42,412 nucleotides of DNA. It comes from Bauldia sp. GTDB lineage: Bacteria > Pseudomonadota > Alphaproteobacteria > Rhizobiales > Kaistiaceae. Positions 35,050 to 42,412 of the stretch are shown piece by piece. Position 1 is the stretch's first letter, and every line of letters starts with the position of its first letter. Below the pieces are notes generated by a model. That model made no database searches and had not been told where the DNA came from. It saw nothing but the letters and a program-made list of their open reading frames with translations. The translations under genes and the position numbers were made by a program. The stretch lies in assembly GCA_022841545.1 (NCBI GenBank), contig JALHRF010000020.1:1-42412 (forward strand), given 5' to 3'.

Positions 35050-36183
35050 ATGAACCTGTTCAGGCTCGGGCCGTCCGACTGCGGCAAGGTCCCGCTGGCG
35101 CCACTAGCCAACACCGTCCAGGACCGGGCGATGATGCAGCACACGCCGAAGGCTGAGGGCAAGCTAGCGCGTCCCGCCAGTTTTGGCCTGCTGATCACTG
35201 CAATCGCTTTGGCGGCCTCGATGTATCCGGTAGAGGCAACAGCTGCCGAAATGGTAACGCCCGAAAATTACATCAGGGCGGAAACCGACCGCAGCTTTGC
35301 CAACATCGCCGCCCAGGCTGGCGGGGTTAACAAATTCTACTACGTAAGGCAGCCCACGCCGCTGGATGAACAGACGGTCGTGCGCATGAACCGCGATACC
35401 CTCTACTCTGCCTCAATCGTGGATACCGAGGGAGGAGCCACGGTCACATTGCCGAAGGCACCGGATGGCCGGTTCATCTCGGTCCTGCTGATCGACAACG
35501 ACCACTACGCCCCCGCCGTCTACTACGATCCGGGCACATACAAACTGCCGATGGACACCAAGTATCTCGGGGTCGTCGTGCGTGTTCAGGTATCTGATCC
35601 GGAAGACCCCGCCGAAATCGCCCTTGTCAACCAGATCCAAGATCAGGTGGTCGTCAAGGCGAGCAGCACAGACCCGCTTCCGCCGATGAAGTGGGACCCG
35701 GCTTCACTGAAGGCACTGACGGAGCAGTATGAGAAGGAGTCGGCACAATACAGCAGTTGGAAGGGAATGATGGGACCGCGTGGCCGCGTCGACGAAGCCA
35801 CCCGTCACATTGCGGCCGCAGCGGCGTGGGGGCTCAATCCCGAATGGGATGCCACCTACCTGAACTACAGCGGTGGCCATGACTATCGGGTCTGCCACGC
35901 GGCAACCTACGAGGTGCCAGAAAACAAGGCGTTTTGGTCCATCACGGTCTATGGCGATGACGGCTACATGAAGAGCGAAAATGCCATCGTCGGCACTTCG
36001 AGCGTCAAGCTTAACGTCGACGGCACGTTCACTGTTCACTATGGCTCGGAAGAGGCGTGCGGCAACGTTTCCAACCGCCTGGACGTGACCGAGGGCTGGA
36101 ACTTCCTCATGCGTATCTATCGTCCGGGTCCGTCGGTGCTGGACGGAAGCTACAAGCTCCCGATTGTTGTCGGTGCGAAATGA
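35050..36183 (+). CDS. Exported DUF1254/DUF1214 protein, shorter paralogue
   Basis: This is a 377-residue protein. A long leader is followed by a Sec-like signal (FGLLITAIALAASMYPVEATAA), so it should be periplasmic. The mature part starts PENYIRAETDRSFANIAAQ, then VRMNRDTLYSASIVD and ISVLLIDNDHYAP, which correspond to the DUF1254 part. The C-terminal part NKAFWSITVYGDDGYM with IYRPGPSVLDGSYKLP is DUF1214. The family is widespread and of unknown function. I start at ATG 35050 with GGAGGT just upstream; ATGs at 35131/35134 would shorten the leader and are possible. Its last bases overlap a possible ATG of the next gene. Codon use is less GC-biased than in the flanks. Confidence 0.85.
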   Translation: MNLFRLGPSDCGKVPLAPLANTVQDRAMMQHTPKAEGKLARPASFGLLITAIALAASMYPVEATAAEMVTPENYIRAETDRSFANIAAQAGGVNKFYYVRQPTPLDEQTVVRMNRDTLYSASIVDTEGGATVTLPKAPDGRFISVLLIDNDHYAPAVYYDPGTYKLPMDTKYLGVVVRVQVSDPEDPAEIALVNQIQDQVVVKASSTDPLPPMKWDPASLKALTEQYEKESAQYSSWKGMMGPRGRVDEATRHIAAAAAWGLNPEWDATYLNYSGGHDYRVCHAATYEVPENKAFWSITVYGDDGYMKSENAIVGTSSVKLNVDGTFTVHYGSEEACGNVSNRLDVTEGWNFLMRIYRPGPSVLDGSYKLPIVVGAK

Positions 36184-36206
36184 ACTTCCTTAGAGGAACC
36201 ATCGCG

Positions 36207-37613
36207 ATGAACAGACGGCACTTCCTTTTGAACGTCTGTCCGCCTCTTTTGTTATTGCCGCTGTTTGGCCTACCGGCTTTCGCAGAGGACGTAACCGCGA
36301 CTGAAGCTCGCGCGATCGCCAAGGAAGCCTATATCTACGGTTACCCCATAGTGGACAATTACCGCATTCAATATTCCTACTTCGTTGACGGCGCGGACCC
36401 TGACTACAAGGCGCCCTACAATCAGCTATTCAATATACCGCGGGTCTTTACGCCGGAAGACAGGGCCATCCAGACCCCTAATTCAGATACGCCATATTCG
36501 TGGATAGGGCTCGATCTGCGTACGGAGCCGATCGTGTTCACGATCCCGCCGATCGAAAAGGATCGCTATTGGAGCCTCCAACTCATCGACCTGTACACCC
36601 ACAATTTCGACTATCTGGGCAGCCGCACCACCGGTAACGACGGCGGCAGCTTCATGATTGCCGGTCCGGACTGGCAGGGAGAAGCACCAGCGGGCATCAC
36701 GAAGGTCATCCGTAGCGAGACCAGCATTGCATCGGCTCAGTTCCGTACACAACTTTTCAATCCCGACGACCTGGCGAACGTGAAGGCCATCCAGGCCCAG
36801 TACATCGTGAAGCCGCTCTCGGCGTTCCTGGGCGAGCCCGCGCCGAAGCCCGCGCCGCCAATCGCCTTCGTCAAGCCGCTGTCGCTCAGCGCACAGAAGA
36901 CTTCGCTGGAGTTCTTCGACCTGATGAATTTCGGGCTTCAGTTCGCGCCGACGCATCCATCGGAGACCGAACTCATGGCGCGCTTCGCCCGAATTGGTGT
37001 CGGTGCCAACGAGACCTTGGATGCCAGCGCTCTTTCGCCCGAAGTGAAAACGGCGATTGAGGACGGAATCGCTGATGCTTGGGGAGCCTTTGCGGATGTT
37101 AAGGCACAGGTCAATGCCGGCGAAATCACGTCTGGTGATATGTTCGGAACGCGGGACTATCTCAACAATAACTATGTGTATCGAATGACAGCTGCCGTTC
37201 TGGGAATCTACGGCAACTCCAAAGAAGAAGCGATGTATCCCGCTTACTATGTGGACGCCGATGGCAAGACTCTCGACGGCGCCAAGCGCTACGCATTGCG
37301 CTTTGCACCAGGGCAACTGCCGCCTGTCAATTCGTTTTGGTCGATTACGATGTACGAGCAGCCTGCCAGCTTGCTGGTGGCCAACCCGCTGGACCGATAC
37401 CTTCTCAATTCGCCAATGCTACCCCAGTTCAAACGCGATGCCGATGGCGGACTGACTCTATTTATTCAACACGAGAGCCCCGGCAAGGACGATGAGGCAA
37501 ACTGGCTGCCTGCACCGATCGGACCTTTCTCGGTTATCATGCGCCTCTACTGGCCGAAGGCAGAGGCTCTGGACGGGACGTGGACCGCACCGCCCGTCCT
37601 GCTAGCAGAATAG
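36207..37613 (+). CDS. Exported DUF1254/DUF1214 protein, full-length paralogue
   Basis: This is a 468-residue protein with a clear signal peptide (MNRRHFLLNVCPPLLLLPLFGLP, cut near AFAED). The DUF1254 part (about 30-170) has AYIYGYPIVDNYR, IQTPNSDTPYSWIGLDLR and RYWSLQLIDLYTHNFDY. The C-terminal DUF1214 part (about 350-465) has PPVNSFWSITMYE, YLLNSPMLPQF, LTLFIQHESPG and MRLYWPKAEALDGTW. The core Asn-Ser-Asp and Trp-rich motifs are intact. It follows the shorter paralogue by 23 bases with AGAGGA ahead of the ATG; an ATG at 36180 overlapping the previous stop is an alternative. No catalytic role is known. Local GC falls to about 52-57% in sampled lines. Confidence 0.9.
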   Translation: MNRRHFLLNVCPPLLLLPLFGLPAFAEDVTATEARAIAKEAYIYGYPIVDNYRIQYSYFVDGADPDYKAPYNQLFNIPRVFTPEDRAIQTPNSDTPYSWIGLDLRTEPIVFTIPPIEKDRYWSLQLIDLYTHNFDYLGSRTTGNDGGSFMIAGPDWQGEAPAGITKVIRSETSIASAQFRTQLFNPDDLANVKAIQAQYIVKPLSAFLGEPAPKPAPPIAFVKPLSLSAQKTSLEFFDLMNFGLQFAPTHPSETELMARFARIGVGANETLDASALSPEVKTAIEDGIADAWGAFADVKAQVNAGEITSGDMFGTRDYLNNNYVYRMTAAVLGIYGNSKEEAMYPAYYVDADGKTLDGAKRYALRFAPGQLPPVNSFWSITMYEQPASLLVANPLDRYLLNSPMLPQFKRDADGGLTLFIQHESPGKDDEANWLPAPIGPFSVIMRLYWPKAEALDGTWTAPPVLLAE

Positions 37614-37777
37614 GCACTGACTGCCCCGGTTCGAGCCTTAGCTAGCCCTATAAGGTCCGCGAAGGGACTGTGCCTGCTTTGTAGCCGGCGCGTCTTCCTG
37701 CGAAATTCAACAAGAGCGCTTGCTCGACTGGGCGGAAGCCGAGGGACTTCGCCGGCGCCGCGAGATTGCATGCATGT

Positions 37778-37793
37778 TGGCACGACCGTTGCG
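37778..37793 (+). promoter_or_regulatory. Sigma-54 promoter of the BMP transporter / biuH operon
   Basis: TGGCAC (37778-37783), five bases (GACCG), then TTGCG (37789-37793) matches the -24/-12 consensus with correct spacing; only the last base departs from W. Transcription would start near 37804, 60 bases before the binding-protein gene. This places the operon under nitrogen-type control. I see no clear NtrC dyad upstream. Confidence 0.75.
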
Positions 37794-37863
37794 ACAGCGG
37801 TTGCGAAGAGGCGGCGTCGGTCCGCCTTCGGGCGATTGCTTCATTCGCAAAGGGGTGTGTGCA

Positions 37864-38982
37864 ATGACAAGATTCGACCTCTCCCGCCGCGGGCTCCTCA
37901 AGGGCGGCGCGGCGCTCGGCGCCTTCGGCCTGGCGAGCGGCGTCCTGCCGATCCGGCTGGCCCATGCCGCGCCGCTCACCATCGGCATCGTCTATGTCGG
38001 CCCGCGCGACGACTTCGGCTGGAACCAGGCCCATGCCGTCGCCGCCGAGGCGCTGAAGGCGATCCCCGACGTGACCGTGGTCGAGGAAGAGAACGTGCCG
38101 GAGACCGACGCGGTCTCGAAGTCGATGGAGAGCATGATCCAGCTCGACGGCGCCGGACTGATCTTCGCGACCTCGTTCGGCTATTTCGATCCCTTCATGC
38201 TGCAGATGGCCGAGAAGTACCCGGACGTCCAGTTCCGCCACGCGGCCGGCCTGTGGAGCGACAAGAACCCGAAGAACGCCGGCAGCTATTACGGCTACCT
38301 CGACCAGGCCCACTACGTGAACGGCGTCGCCGCCGGCCTCTCGACCACGTCGAACAAGATCGGCTTCGTCGCGGCGAAGCCGATCGGCACCGTGCTCCTC
38401 AACATCAATTCGGTGCTGATGGGCGCGCGGAAGACCAACCCCAACGCCACCGTCCAGGTGATCTTCACCGGCGAGTGGTCGATGCCGGTCCGCGAGGCCG
38501 AGGCCACCAACGCCCTGATCGACGCCGGCTGCGACGTGATCACCTGCCACGTCGACAGCCCGAAGGTGGTGATCGAGACGGCGGAAGGGCGCGGCGTCAA
38601 GACCTGCGGCCACAATGCGAGCCAGGCGCCGCTCGCGCCGAAGGGCTTCATCACCGGCGCCGAATACAAGTGGATCACCATCTACTCGCAGTTCGCCGAC
38701 ATGCTGTCGAAGGGCGAGACGCTGCCCAATTTCGTGCGCGGCGGCTACGACACGGACTACGTCCAGAACACCGCCTATGGCGCCGGCGCCTCGCCCGAGG
38801 CGATCGCCGCGGCCGACGCGGCGAAGGCCGACATGAAGGCGCTGAAGCCGGTGTTCGTCGGCCCGCTCAAGGACAATGCCGGCAACGAGGTCATCCCCGC
38901 CGGCACCGAGCATCCGCCCTATGACGTCTGGCTCGAGCAGACCGGCTTCCTGGTCGACGGGGTCGTCGGCTCGATCACCTGA
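37864..38982 (+). CDS. BMP-family ABC transporter substrate-binding protein
   Basis: This is a 372-residue binding protein of the BMP (PnrA/Med-like) family, better known for nucleosides. The N-terminus has a twin-arginine signal, SRRGLLKGG (7-15), followed by a hydrophobic segment and a cut site near AHAAP, so it is exported folded by Tat. The mature chain shows IGIVYVGPRDDFGWNQAHAVA, DGAGLIFATSFGYFDPFM, YYGYLDQAHYVNGVAAGL, IGFVAAKP and a second-lobe CGHNAS motif. The ATG at 37864 follows AAAGGGG. With the hydrolase encoded downstream, the ligand is more likely biuret, triuret or a related ureide than a nucleoside, which is inference. Confidence 0.9.
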   Translation: MTRFDLSRRGLLKGGAALGAFGLASGVLPIRLAHAAPLTIGIVYVGPRDDFGWNQAHAVAAEALKAIPDVTVVEEENVPETDAVSKSMESMIQLDGAGLIFATSFGYFDPFMLQMAEKYPDVQFRHAAGLWSDKNPKNAGSYYGYLDQAHYVNGVAAGLSTTSNKIGFVAAKPIGTVLLNINSVLMGARKTNPNATVQVIFTGEWSMPVREAEATNALIDAGCDVITCHVDSPKVVIETAEGRGVKTCGHNASQAPLAPKGFITGAEYKWITIYSQFADMLSKGETLPNFVRGGYDTDYVQNTAYGAGASPEAIAAADAAKADMKALKPVFVGPLKDNAGNEVIPAGTEHPPYDVWLEQTGFLVDGVVGSIT

Positions 38983-39002
38983 CGCTTCTGAACGAAATGG
39001 CG

Positions 39003-39036
39003 CGGCCGGGGTCTTTCCTCCCCTTCACCCCGGCCG
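39003..39036 (+). repeat. Intercistronic hairpin after the BMP gene
   Basis: CGGCCGGGGT and ACCCCGGCCG are perfect ten-base complements around a 14-base pyrimidine-rich loop. Seven bases later comes TTTCTTTTC. The structure may stabilise the upstream binding-protein mRNA and cause partial termination before the permease genes, giving excess binding protein. Confidence 0.65.
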
Positions 39037-39073
39037 GGCCAGGTTTCTTTTCTCAACTAAGGGAGCGCAGTGC

Positions 39074-40189
39074 GTGACGGTGACGACGACCGAACCGAGT
39101 TCAGGCGCGCCGGACCTTTCGGCAACCGGCGAGTGGCTGACCCGGATCGCCCGCTCGGCCGAGGCGGTGATCATCCCGCTCTTCGCGATCCTCGTCGCCG
39201 CGCTCCTCTTCGCGATCTTCCTCCTCGTCCTCGGCAAGTCGCCGGTCGAGTTCTTCACCCTCCTCTGGGTCGGCGGCTTCGGCACGCCGTTCTCGTGGAC
39301 CAACACGCTGGTCCGCGCCAGCCCGCTGATCTTCACCGCGCTCTGCGTCGCCATACCCGCGCGCCTCGGCATGGTGGTGATCGGCGGCGAGGGGGCGCTG
39401 GTGCTCGGCGGCTTCGCCGCGGCGGCGATCTCGATCCCGCTCATCGACTGGGCCTCGCCCTGGATCACCATGCCGGCGATGATCCTCGCCGCCGCGCTGG
39501 TGGGCGGGCTGTGGATCGGCTTCGTCGGCGTGCTCCGCCACTATCGCGGCGTCAACGAGACCATCTCGAGCCTGCTCCTGTTCTACATCGCCGTCGCGAT
39601 CATGAACTTCTTCGTCGAAGGCGCGCTCCGCGATCCCGCCAACCCGAACAAGCCGTCGACCCCGCCGATCGGCGACGCGAACATGGTCGGCACCATCCCC
39701 GGCACCGACATCCACGGGGGCCTCGTCGTCGGCATCGTGCTGGCGGTGCTGGTGTGGGTGCTGATGAACCGCACCAAGTTCGGCTTCGCGGCGCGGATCA
39801 CCGGCGGGAACGTGCGCGCCGCACGGGCGCAAGGGCTGCCCGTCGGCAAGCTCATCGTCATCTCCTGCGCGCTCGCCGGCGCCTGCGCCGGCCTCGCCGG
39901 CTATTTCGAGGTCGCCGCCATCCAGGGCCGGGCCAACGCCTCGATCGCCGCGGGCTACGGCTTCACCGGCATCCTCGTCGCCTTCCTCGCCCGGCAGAAC
40001 CCGCTCGCCATCATTCCCGTCGCGATCTTCCTCGGCGGCATCGATGCCGCCGGCGGCCTCGTCCAGCGCCGCATGGACATGCCCGACGCCACCGTCCAGG
40101 TGCTGCAGGGGCTGATGTTCGTCGTGCTCCTGGTCAGCGAAACGCTCTACGGGCGCTTCTCCTTCTTCCGACCGAAGGCCGGCAAATGA
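39074..40189 (+). CDS. ABC transporter permease, YufP/NupP-like (BMP system)
   Basis: This is a 371-residue inner-membrane permease with about nine to ten hydrophobic segments. VIGGEGALVLGGFAAAAI, VGVLRHYRGVNETISSLLLFYIA, and GYGFTGILVAFLARQNPLAIIPVAIFLGG are the marks of the longer permease paired with BMP binding proteins. The loop FAARITGGNVRAARAQG should meet the ATPase. No ATG lies at the N-terminus; I use GTG 39074 after AAGGGAGCG, with GTG 39080 as an alternative. It overlaps the second permease gene as ATGA and works with it as a heterodimer. Confidence 0.9.
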   Translation: MTVTTTEPSSGAPDLSATGEWLTRIARSAEAVIIPLFAILVAALLFAIFLLVLGKSPVEFFTLLWVGGFGTPFSWTNTLVRASPLIFTALCVAIPARLGMVVIGGEGALVLGGFAAAAISIPLIDWASPWITMPAMILAAALVGGLWIGFVGVLRHYRGVNETISSLLLFYIAVAIMNFFVEGALRDPANPNKPSTPPIGDANMVGTIPGTDIHGGLVVGIVLAVLVWVLMNRTKFGFAARITGGNVRAARAQGLPVGKLIVISCALAGACAGLAGYFEVAAIQGRANASIAAGYGFTGILVAFLARQNPLAIIPVAIFLGGIDAAGGLVQRRMDMPDATVQVLQGLMFVVLLVSETLYGRFSFFRPKAGK

Positions 40190-41109
40190 CCGAAGACTCG
40201 ACCCTCTCCATCGTCCTCCTCGCCATGGTCGCCGGCGCGATCCGCGTCTCGACGCCGTTCCTGTTCGTGAGCCTCGGCGAATGCCTGACGGAGAAGTCCG
40301 GCCGCATCAATCTCGGCCTCGAGGGCACGCTCGTGTTCGGCGCGATGGCGGGCTACGCCGTCGCCTACGAGAGCGGCTCGGCCTGGCTCGGCGTGCTCGC
40401 CGCCGGGCTCTCGGGCTGCGTCTTCGGCGCGCTCCACGGCTACATCTGCAAGCTGCCGAAGGTCAATGACATCGCCATCGGCATCGCGCTGATGCTGTTC
40501 GGCACCGGCCTCGCCTTCTTCCTCGGCAAGGCCTACATCCAGCCCCAGGCGCCGCGCCTGCCCTCGATCTCGCTCGCCGGCTGGACCGGCAACCCGCAGC
40601 TCGAGCAGGCGCTCCAGGTCAACCCGCTCTTCCTCGTCGGCGTCGTGCTCGCCTTCATCATGTGGTGGGCGTTCAAGAACACGCGCTTCGGCCTGATCGT
40701 GCGCATGACCGGCGACTCGGCCGCCGCCGCCAAGGCGATGGGCTACTCCGTCGACTGGGTGCGGTTCATCTCGACCACCATCGGCGGCTTCTTCGCCGGC
40801 GTCGGCGGCGCGTTCCTCTCGCTCTACTATCCGGGGAGCTGGAGCGAGGGCCTGTCCTCCGGGCAGGGGCTGATGGCGGTGGCGCTGGTCATCTTCGCCC
40901 GCTGGAACCCGATCGCCTGCTTCCTCGCCGCGCTCCTCTTCGGCGCCGCCGGCGCGATCGGCCCGGCGCTGCAGTCGGTCGGCATCACGCAGGGCTACTA
41001 CTTCTTCAACGCCGCGCCCTACGTGCTCACCCTCCTCATCATGATCATCTCAACCTCGCCGAAACGCTCGCTGAAGGGCGCGCCGGCCGAGCTGTCGATC
41101 ACCAAGTGA
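40186..41109 (+). CDS. ABC transporter permease, YufQ/NupQ-like (BMP system)
   Basis: This is a 307-residue inner-membrane permease with about eight to nine hydrophobic segments. The opening [33 protein letters not shown] is the hallmark of the shorter permease of BMP-type importers ([12 protein letters not shown] core). Later [22 protein letters not shown] is the coupling loop and [18 protein letters not shown] is also typical. The ATG at 40186 overlaps the stop of the first permease (ATGA), so the pair is translated together. It ends 11 bases before the hydrolase gene. Confidence 0.92.
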   Translation: MTEDSTLSIVLLAMVAGAIRVSTPFLFVSLGECLTEKSGRINLGLEGTLVFGAMAGYAVAYESGSAWLGVLAAGLSGCVFGALHGYICKLPKVNDIAIGIALMLFGTGLAFFLGKAYIQPQAPRLPSISLAGWTGNPQLEQALQVNPLFLVGVVLAFIMWWAFKNTRFGLIVRMTGDSAAAAKAMGYSVDWVRFISTTIGGFFAGVGGAFLSLYYPGSWSEGLSSGQGLMAVALVIFARWNPIACFLAALLFGAAGAIGPALQSVGITQGYYFFNAAPYVLTLLIMIISTSPKRSLKGAPAELSITK

Positions 41110-41120
41110 GCCGGCACACA

Positions 41121-41834
41121 ATGGCGCAGCTCGCGACCCTCACCAGGCTGGAATCGGGCCGTACCGTCGCGGCCGACCCGTATCCCTGGCCGTATGACGG
41201 CGATCTCCGGCCGGACAACACGGCCCTCATCATCATCGACATGCAGACCGACTTCTGCGGCAAGGGCGGCTATGTCGACGCGATGGGCTACGACCTGTCG
41301 CTGACCCGTGCACCGATCGAGCCGATCGGGCGCCTGCTCGCGGCGATGCGGGCGAAGGGGTACACGATCATCCACACCCGCGAGGGCCACCGTCCCGACC
41401 TCTCGGACCTGCCCGACAACAAGCGCTGGCGCTCGCGGCGGATCGGCGCCGGCATCGGCGATCCCGGTCCGCAGGGCCGCATCCTCGTCCGCGGCGAGCC
41501 GGGCTGGGAGATCATCCCCGAGCTCGCGCCGCTGCCGGGCGAGCCGGTGATCGACAAGCCGGGCAAGGGCTCGTTCTGCGCCACCGACCTCGAGCTGATG
41601 CTCCGCACCCGCGGCATCCGCAACCTGATCCTCACCGGCATCACCACCGACGTCTGCGTCCACACCACGATGCGCGAGGCCAATGACCGCGGCTTCGAGT
41701 GTCTGCTCGTCGAGGACTGCTGCGGCGCCACCGACCCCGGCAACCACCTCGCCGCGATCAAGATGGTGAAGATGCAGGGCGGCGTGTTCGGCGCGGTGGC
41801 GACGTCCGGGGCGTTGCTGGAGGCGCTGGCATGA
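41121..41834 (+). CDS. biuH: Biuret hydrolase-like cysteine hydrolase (isochorismatase fold)
   Basis: This is a 237-residue cysteine hydrolase. The catalytic triad is Asp40 (IIDMQTDF), Lys146 (DKPGKGSF) and Cys179 (TTDVCVHTT), with a cis-peptide region ahead of the Cys. From memory of the Rhizobium leguminosarum enzyme BiuH (triad D36-K142-C175), the spacing is identical and segments such as [20 protein letters not shown] and [12 protein letters not shown] are near-identical in type. BiuH splits biuret to allophanate and ammonia; triuret hydrolase and ureidoacrylate hydrolase are related alternatives. Allophanate hydrolase is not in the window. The gene is tightly linked to the BMP importer under a sigma-54 promoter, so nitrogen scavenging is the likely role. 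Confidence 0.82.
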   Translation: MAQLATLTRLESGRTVAADPYPWPYDGDLRPDNTALIIIDMQTDFCGKGGYVDAMGYDLSLTRAPIEPIGRLLAAMRAKGYTIIHTREGHRPDLSDLPDNKRWRSRRIGAGIGDPGPQGRILVRGEPGWEIIPELAPLPGEPVIDKPGKGSFCATDLELMLRTRGIRNLILTGITTDVCVHTTMREANDRGFECLLVEDCCGATDPGNHLAAIKMVKMQGGVFGAVATSGALLEALA

Positions 41835-41862
41835 GCAACCCCAAATTCTCACTCCCTCCCCC

Positions 41863-41914
41863 GTCATCCCCGGCGAGCCCGGCTTTGCCGGGCGAGGGAA
41901 GGGGACCCAGTAAC
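41863..41914 (+). repeat. GC-rich intergenic repeat, copy A
   Basis: This unit runs from GTCATCCCCGGCGAGCC through a CCCGGC/GCCGGG hairpin to GGGGACCCAGTAAC. Copy C at 42127 is the same apart from the hairpin loop (TTT versus AAA), and copies B and D are inverted forms. It belongs to a dispersed type seen between genes in many proteobacteria, with ends GTCATCCCCG and GGGACCCAGTAA. Confidence 0.8.
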
Positions 41915-41986
41915 CACAGACCTCCCCGCATGGAACCCTCCGCACGGTTCCGCGATACCCGTCGCTCCCCACTCACCTCCAGCATC

Positions 41987-42020
41987 GTTTACTGGGTCCC
42001 CGCCTTCGCGGGGATGACAG
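41987..42020 (-). repeat. GC-rich intergenic repeat, copy B (short, inverted)
   Basis: GTTTACTGGGTCCCCGCC, then TTCGCGGGGATGACAG, is the short inverted version of the same element, with the central stem reduced. It faces copy A across about 70 bases, so the pair could fold into one long hairpin in RNA. Confidence 0.75.
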
Positions 42021-42126
42021 GTTTGAGTTCGCCACGGGCGGATGGCGCTCGCCTCGGGGCCATGAACACGCGCACCGCCAGGTCACCCACCCGCCTGTCA
42101 TCCACCGTCCCGACATCCACCCTCCT

Positions 42127-42178
42127 GTCATCCCCGGCGAGCCCGGCAAAGCCGGGCGAGGGAAGGGGACCCAGTAAC
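42127..42178 (+). repeat. GC-rich intergenic repeat, copy C
   Basis: This is near-identical to copy A over 52 bases, differing in the hairpin loop (AAA in place of TTT), which is the same hairpin read in the other sense. It opens the second of two inverted pairs. Confidence 0.8.
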
Positions 42179-42262
42179 CACCGCCATTCACGTTCAGGAC
42201 AGGCGGTTGAAACCCGCGTGCGCGTCCGCGACACGCGTCGTGCCTCACTGACCTCCGACATC

Positions 42263-42315
42263 GTTTACTGGGTCCCCTTCCCTCGCCCGGCTTTGCCGGG
42301 CTCGCCGGGGATGAC
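42263..42315 (-). repeat. GC-rich intergenic repeat, copy D (inverted)
   Basis: This is the reverse complement of the copy A/C element in full length, from GTTTACTGGGTCCCC to GCCGGGGATGAC. Bases just before copies B and D (CTCC-AGCATC and CTCCGACATC followed by GTTTACTGG) are also alike, which suggests that the A-B and C-D blocks arose by duplication. Confidence 0.8.
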
Positions 42316-42348
42316 ACGGGGGTACAACGGGACGCGCGGGAGCACGCC

Positions 42349-42412
42349 ATGAGCGCCGCCCTCGACACCACCGCCCGCGCCAAACCCCGCCGCGCCATCG
42401 GGCTCGAGACCA
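42349..42412 (+). CDS. Start of a gene, probably the BMP transporter ATPase
   Basis: An ATG at 42349 opens a frame of 21 codons that runs off the right edge (MSAALDTTARAKPRRAIGLET). A purine-rich GGGAGC lies eight bases upstream. The peptide is too short to identify by itself. The operon so far has a binding protein, two permeases and an enzyme but no ATPase, and the segment AIGLET resembles the start of the first beta strand of an ATP-binding subunit, so that is my best guess. An amidase or allophanate hydrolase gene is also possible. Confidence 0.4.
   Translation, partial: MSAALDTTARAKPRRAIGLET

Noticed and set aside
37768..37775. TGCATGCA palindrome just before the sigma-54 promoter at 37778
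   Set aside because: An eight-base palindrome is too short and does not match the NtrC site pattern; it may be chance.
41863..42315. CRISPR array suspected from the repeats at the right end
   Set aside because: The units are in alternating orientation with uneven spacing and self-complementary, unlike CRISPR repeats, and no cas genes are seen.

Overview
The window is GC-rich (roughly two thirds G+C by eye in most genes). Its gene content and order point to an alphaproteobacterium of the order Hyphomicrobiales (Rhizobiales). Pointers are a cpdR / N-formylglutamate amidohydrolase / mmgR(suhB)-type small RNA / hisN run, a tesB-glnK-amt-ftsK-lolA run, a GcrA-like mini protein, an EcfG-type promoter before an HWE histidine kinase, and several near-canonical sigma-54 promoters. 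The genus cannot be fixed from the sequence alone.

Layout. 0-12.2 kb is mostly housekeeping and signalling: a cut-off lipoprotein, a GcrA-like mini protein, sdhB without its usual partners, a UMF1-type transporter, purH, small exported proteins, a PAS-PAS-HWE kinase-receiver protein behind a stress promoter, tRNA-Val, cpdR, an N-formylglutamate amidohydrolase, the small RNA, hisN and a lysophospholipase-like hydrolase. 12.8-21 kb is a catabolic island. Eight tightly packed, mostly overlapping minus-strand genes encode a periplasmic sugar-binding protein, a GntR/FCD regulator, an enolase-superfamily acid-sugar dehydratase, an ABC ATPase and permease, an SDR dehydrogenase, a VOC protein and a DapA-type aldolase or dehydratase. 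A sugar epimerase/dehydrogenase gene diverges from them across an 18-bp perfect palindrome. No kinase is present, so a non-phosphorylative sugar-acid pathway with its own importer is the simplest reading.

21.3-34.2 kb is again conserved core: tRNA-Gly, proX, cnoX, a Lon-N protein, a Trm112-like protein, a UbiH-type hydroxylase, an NTF2-like protein, tesB, then glnK and two tandem ammonium transporter genes, ftsK and lolA. The nitrogen genes carry sigma-54-type promoters, and the second amt gene has a near-perfect one of its own. The ftsK upstream region holds a CtrA-like site and a 32-bp perfect palindrome. 34.2-37.6 kb has visibly lower GC and carries a Crp/Fnr regulator divergent from two exported DUF1254/DUF1214 proteins; it looks acquired.

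37.7 kb to the end is an uptake operon for a nitrogen compound: a strong sigma-54 promoter, a Tat-exported BMP-family binding protein, two permeases, a biuret-hydrolase-like isochorismatase-fold enzyme and, after a 0.5-kb block of inverted GC-rich repeats, the start of another gene that is probably the transporter ATPase. Together with glnK-amt this makes the right half rich in nitrogen-limitation functions.
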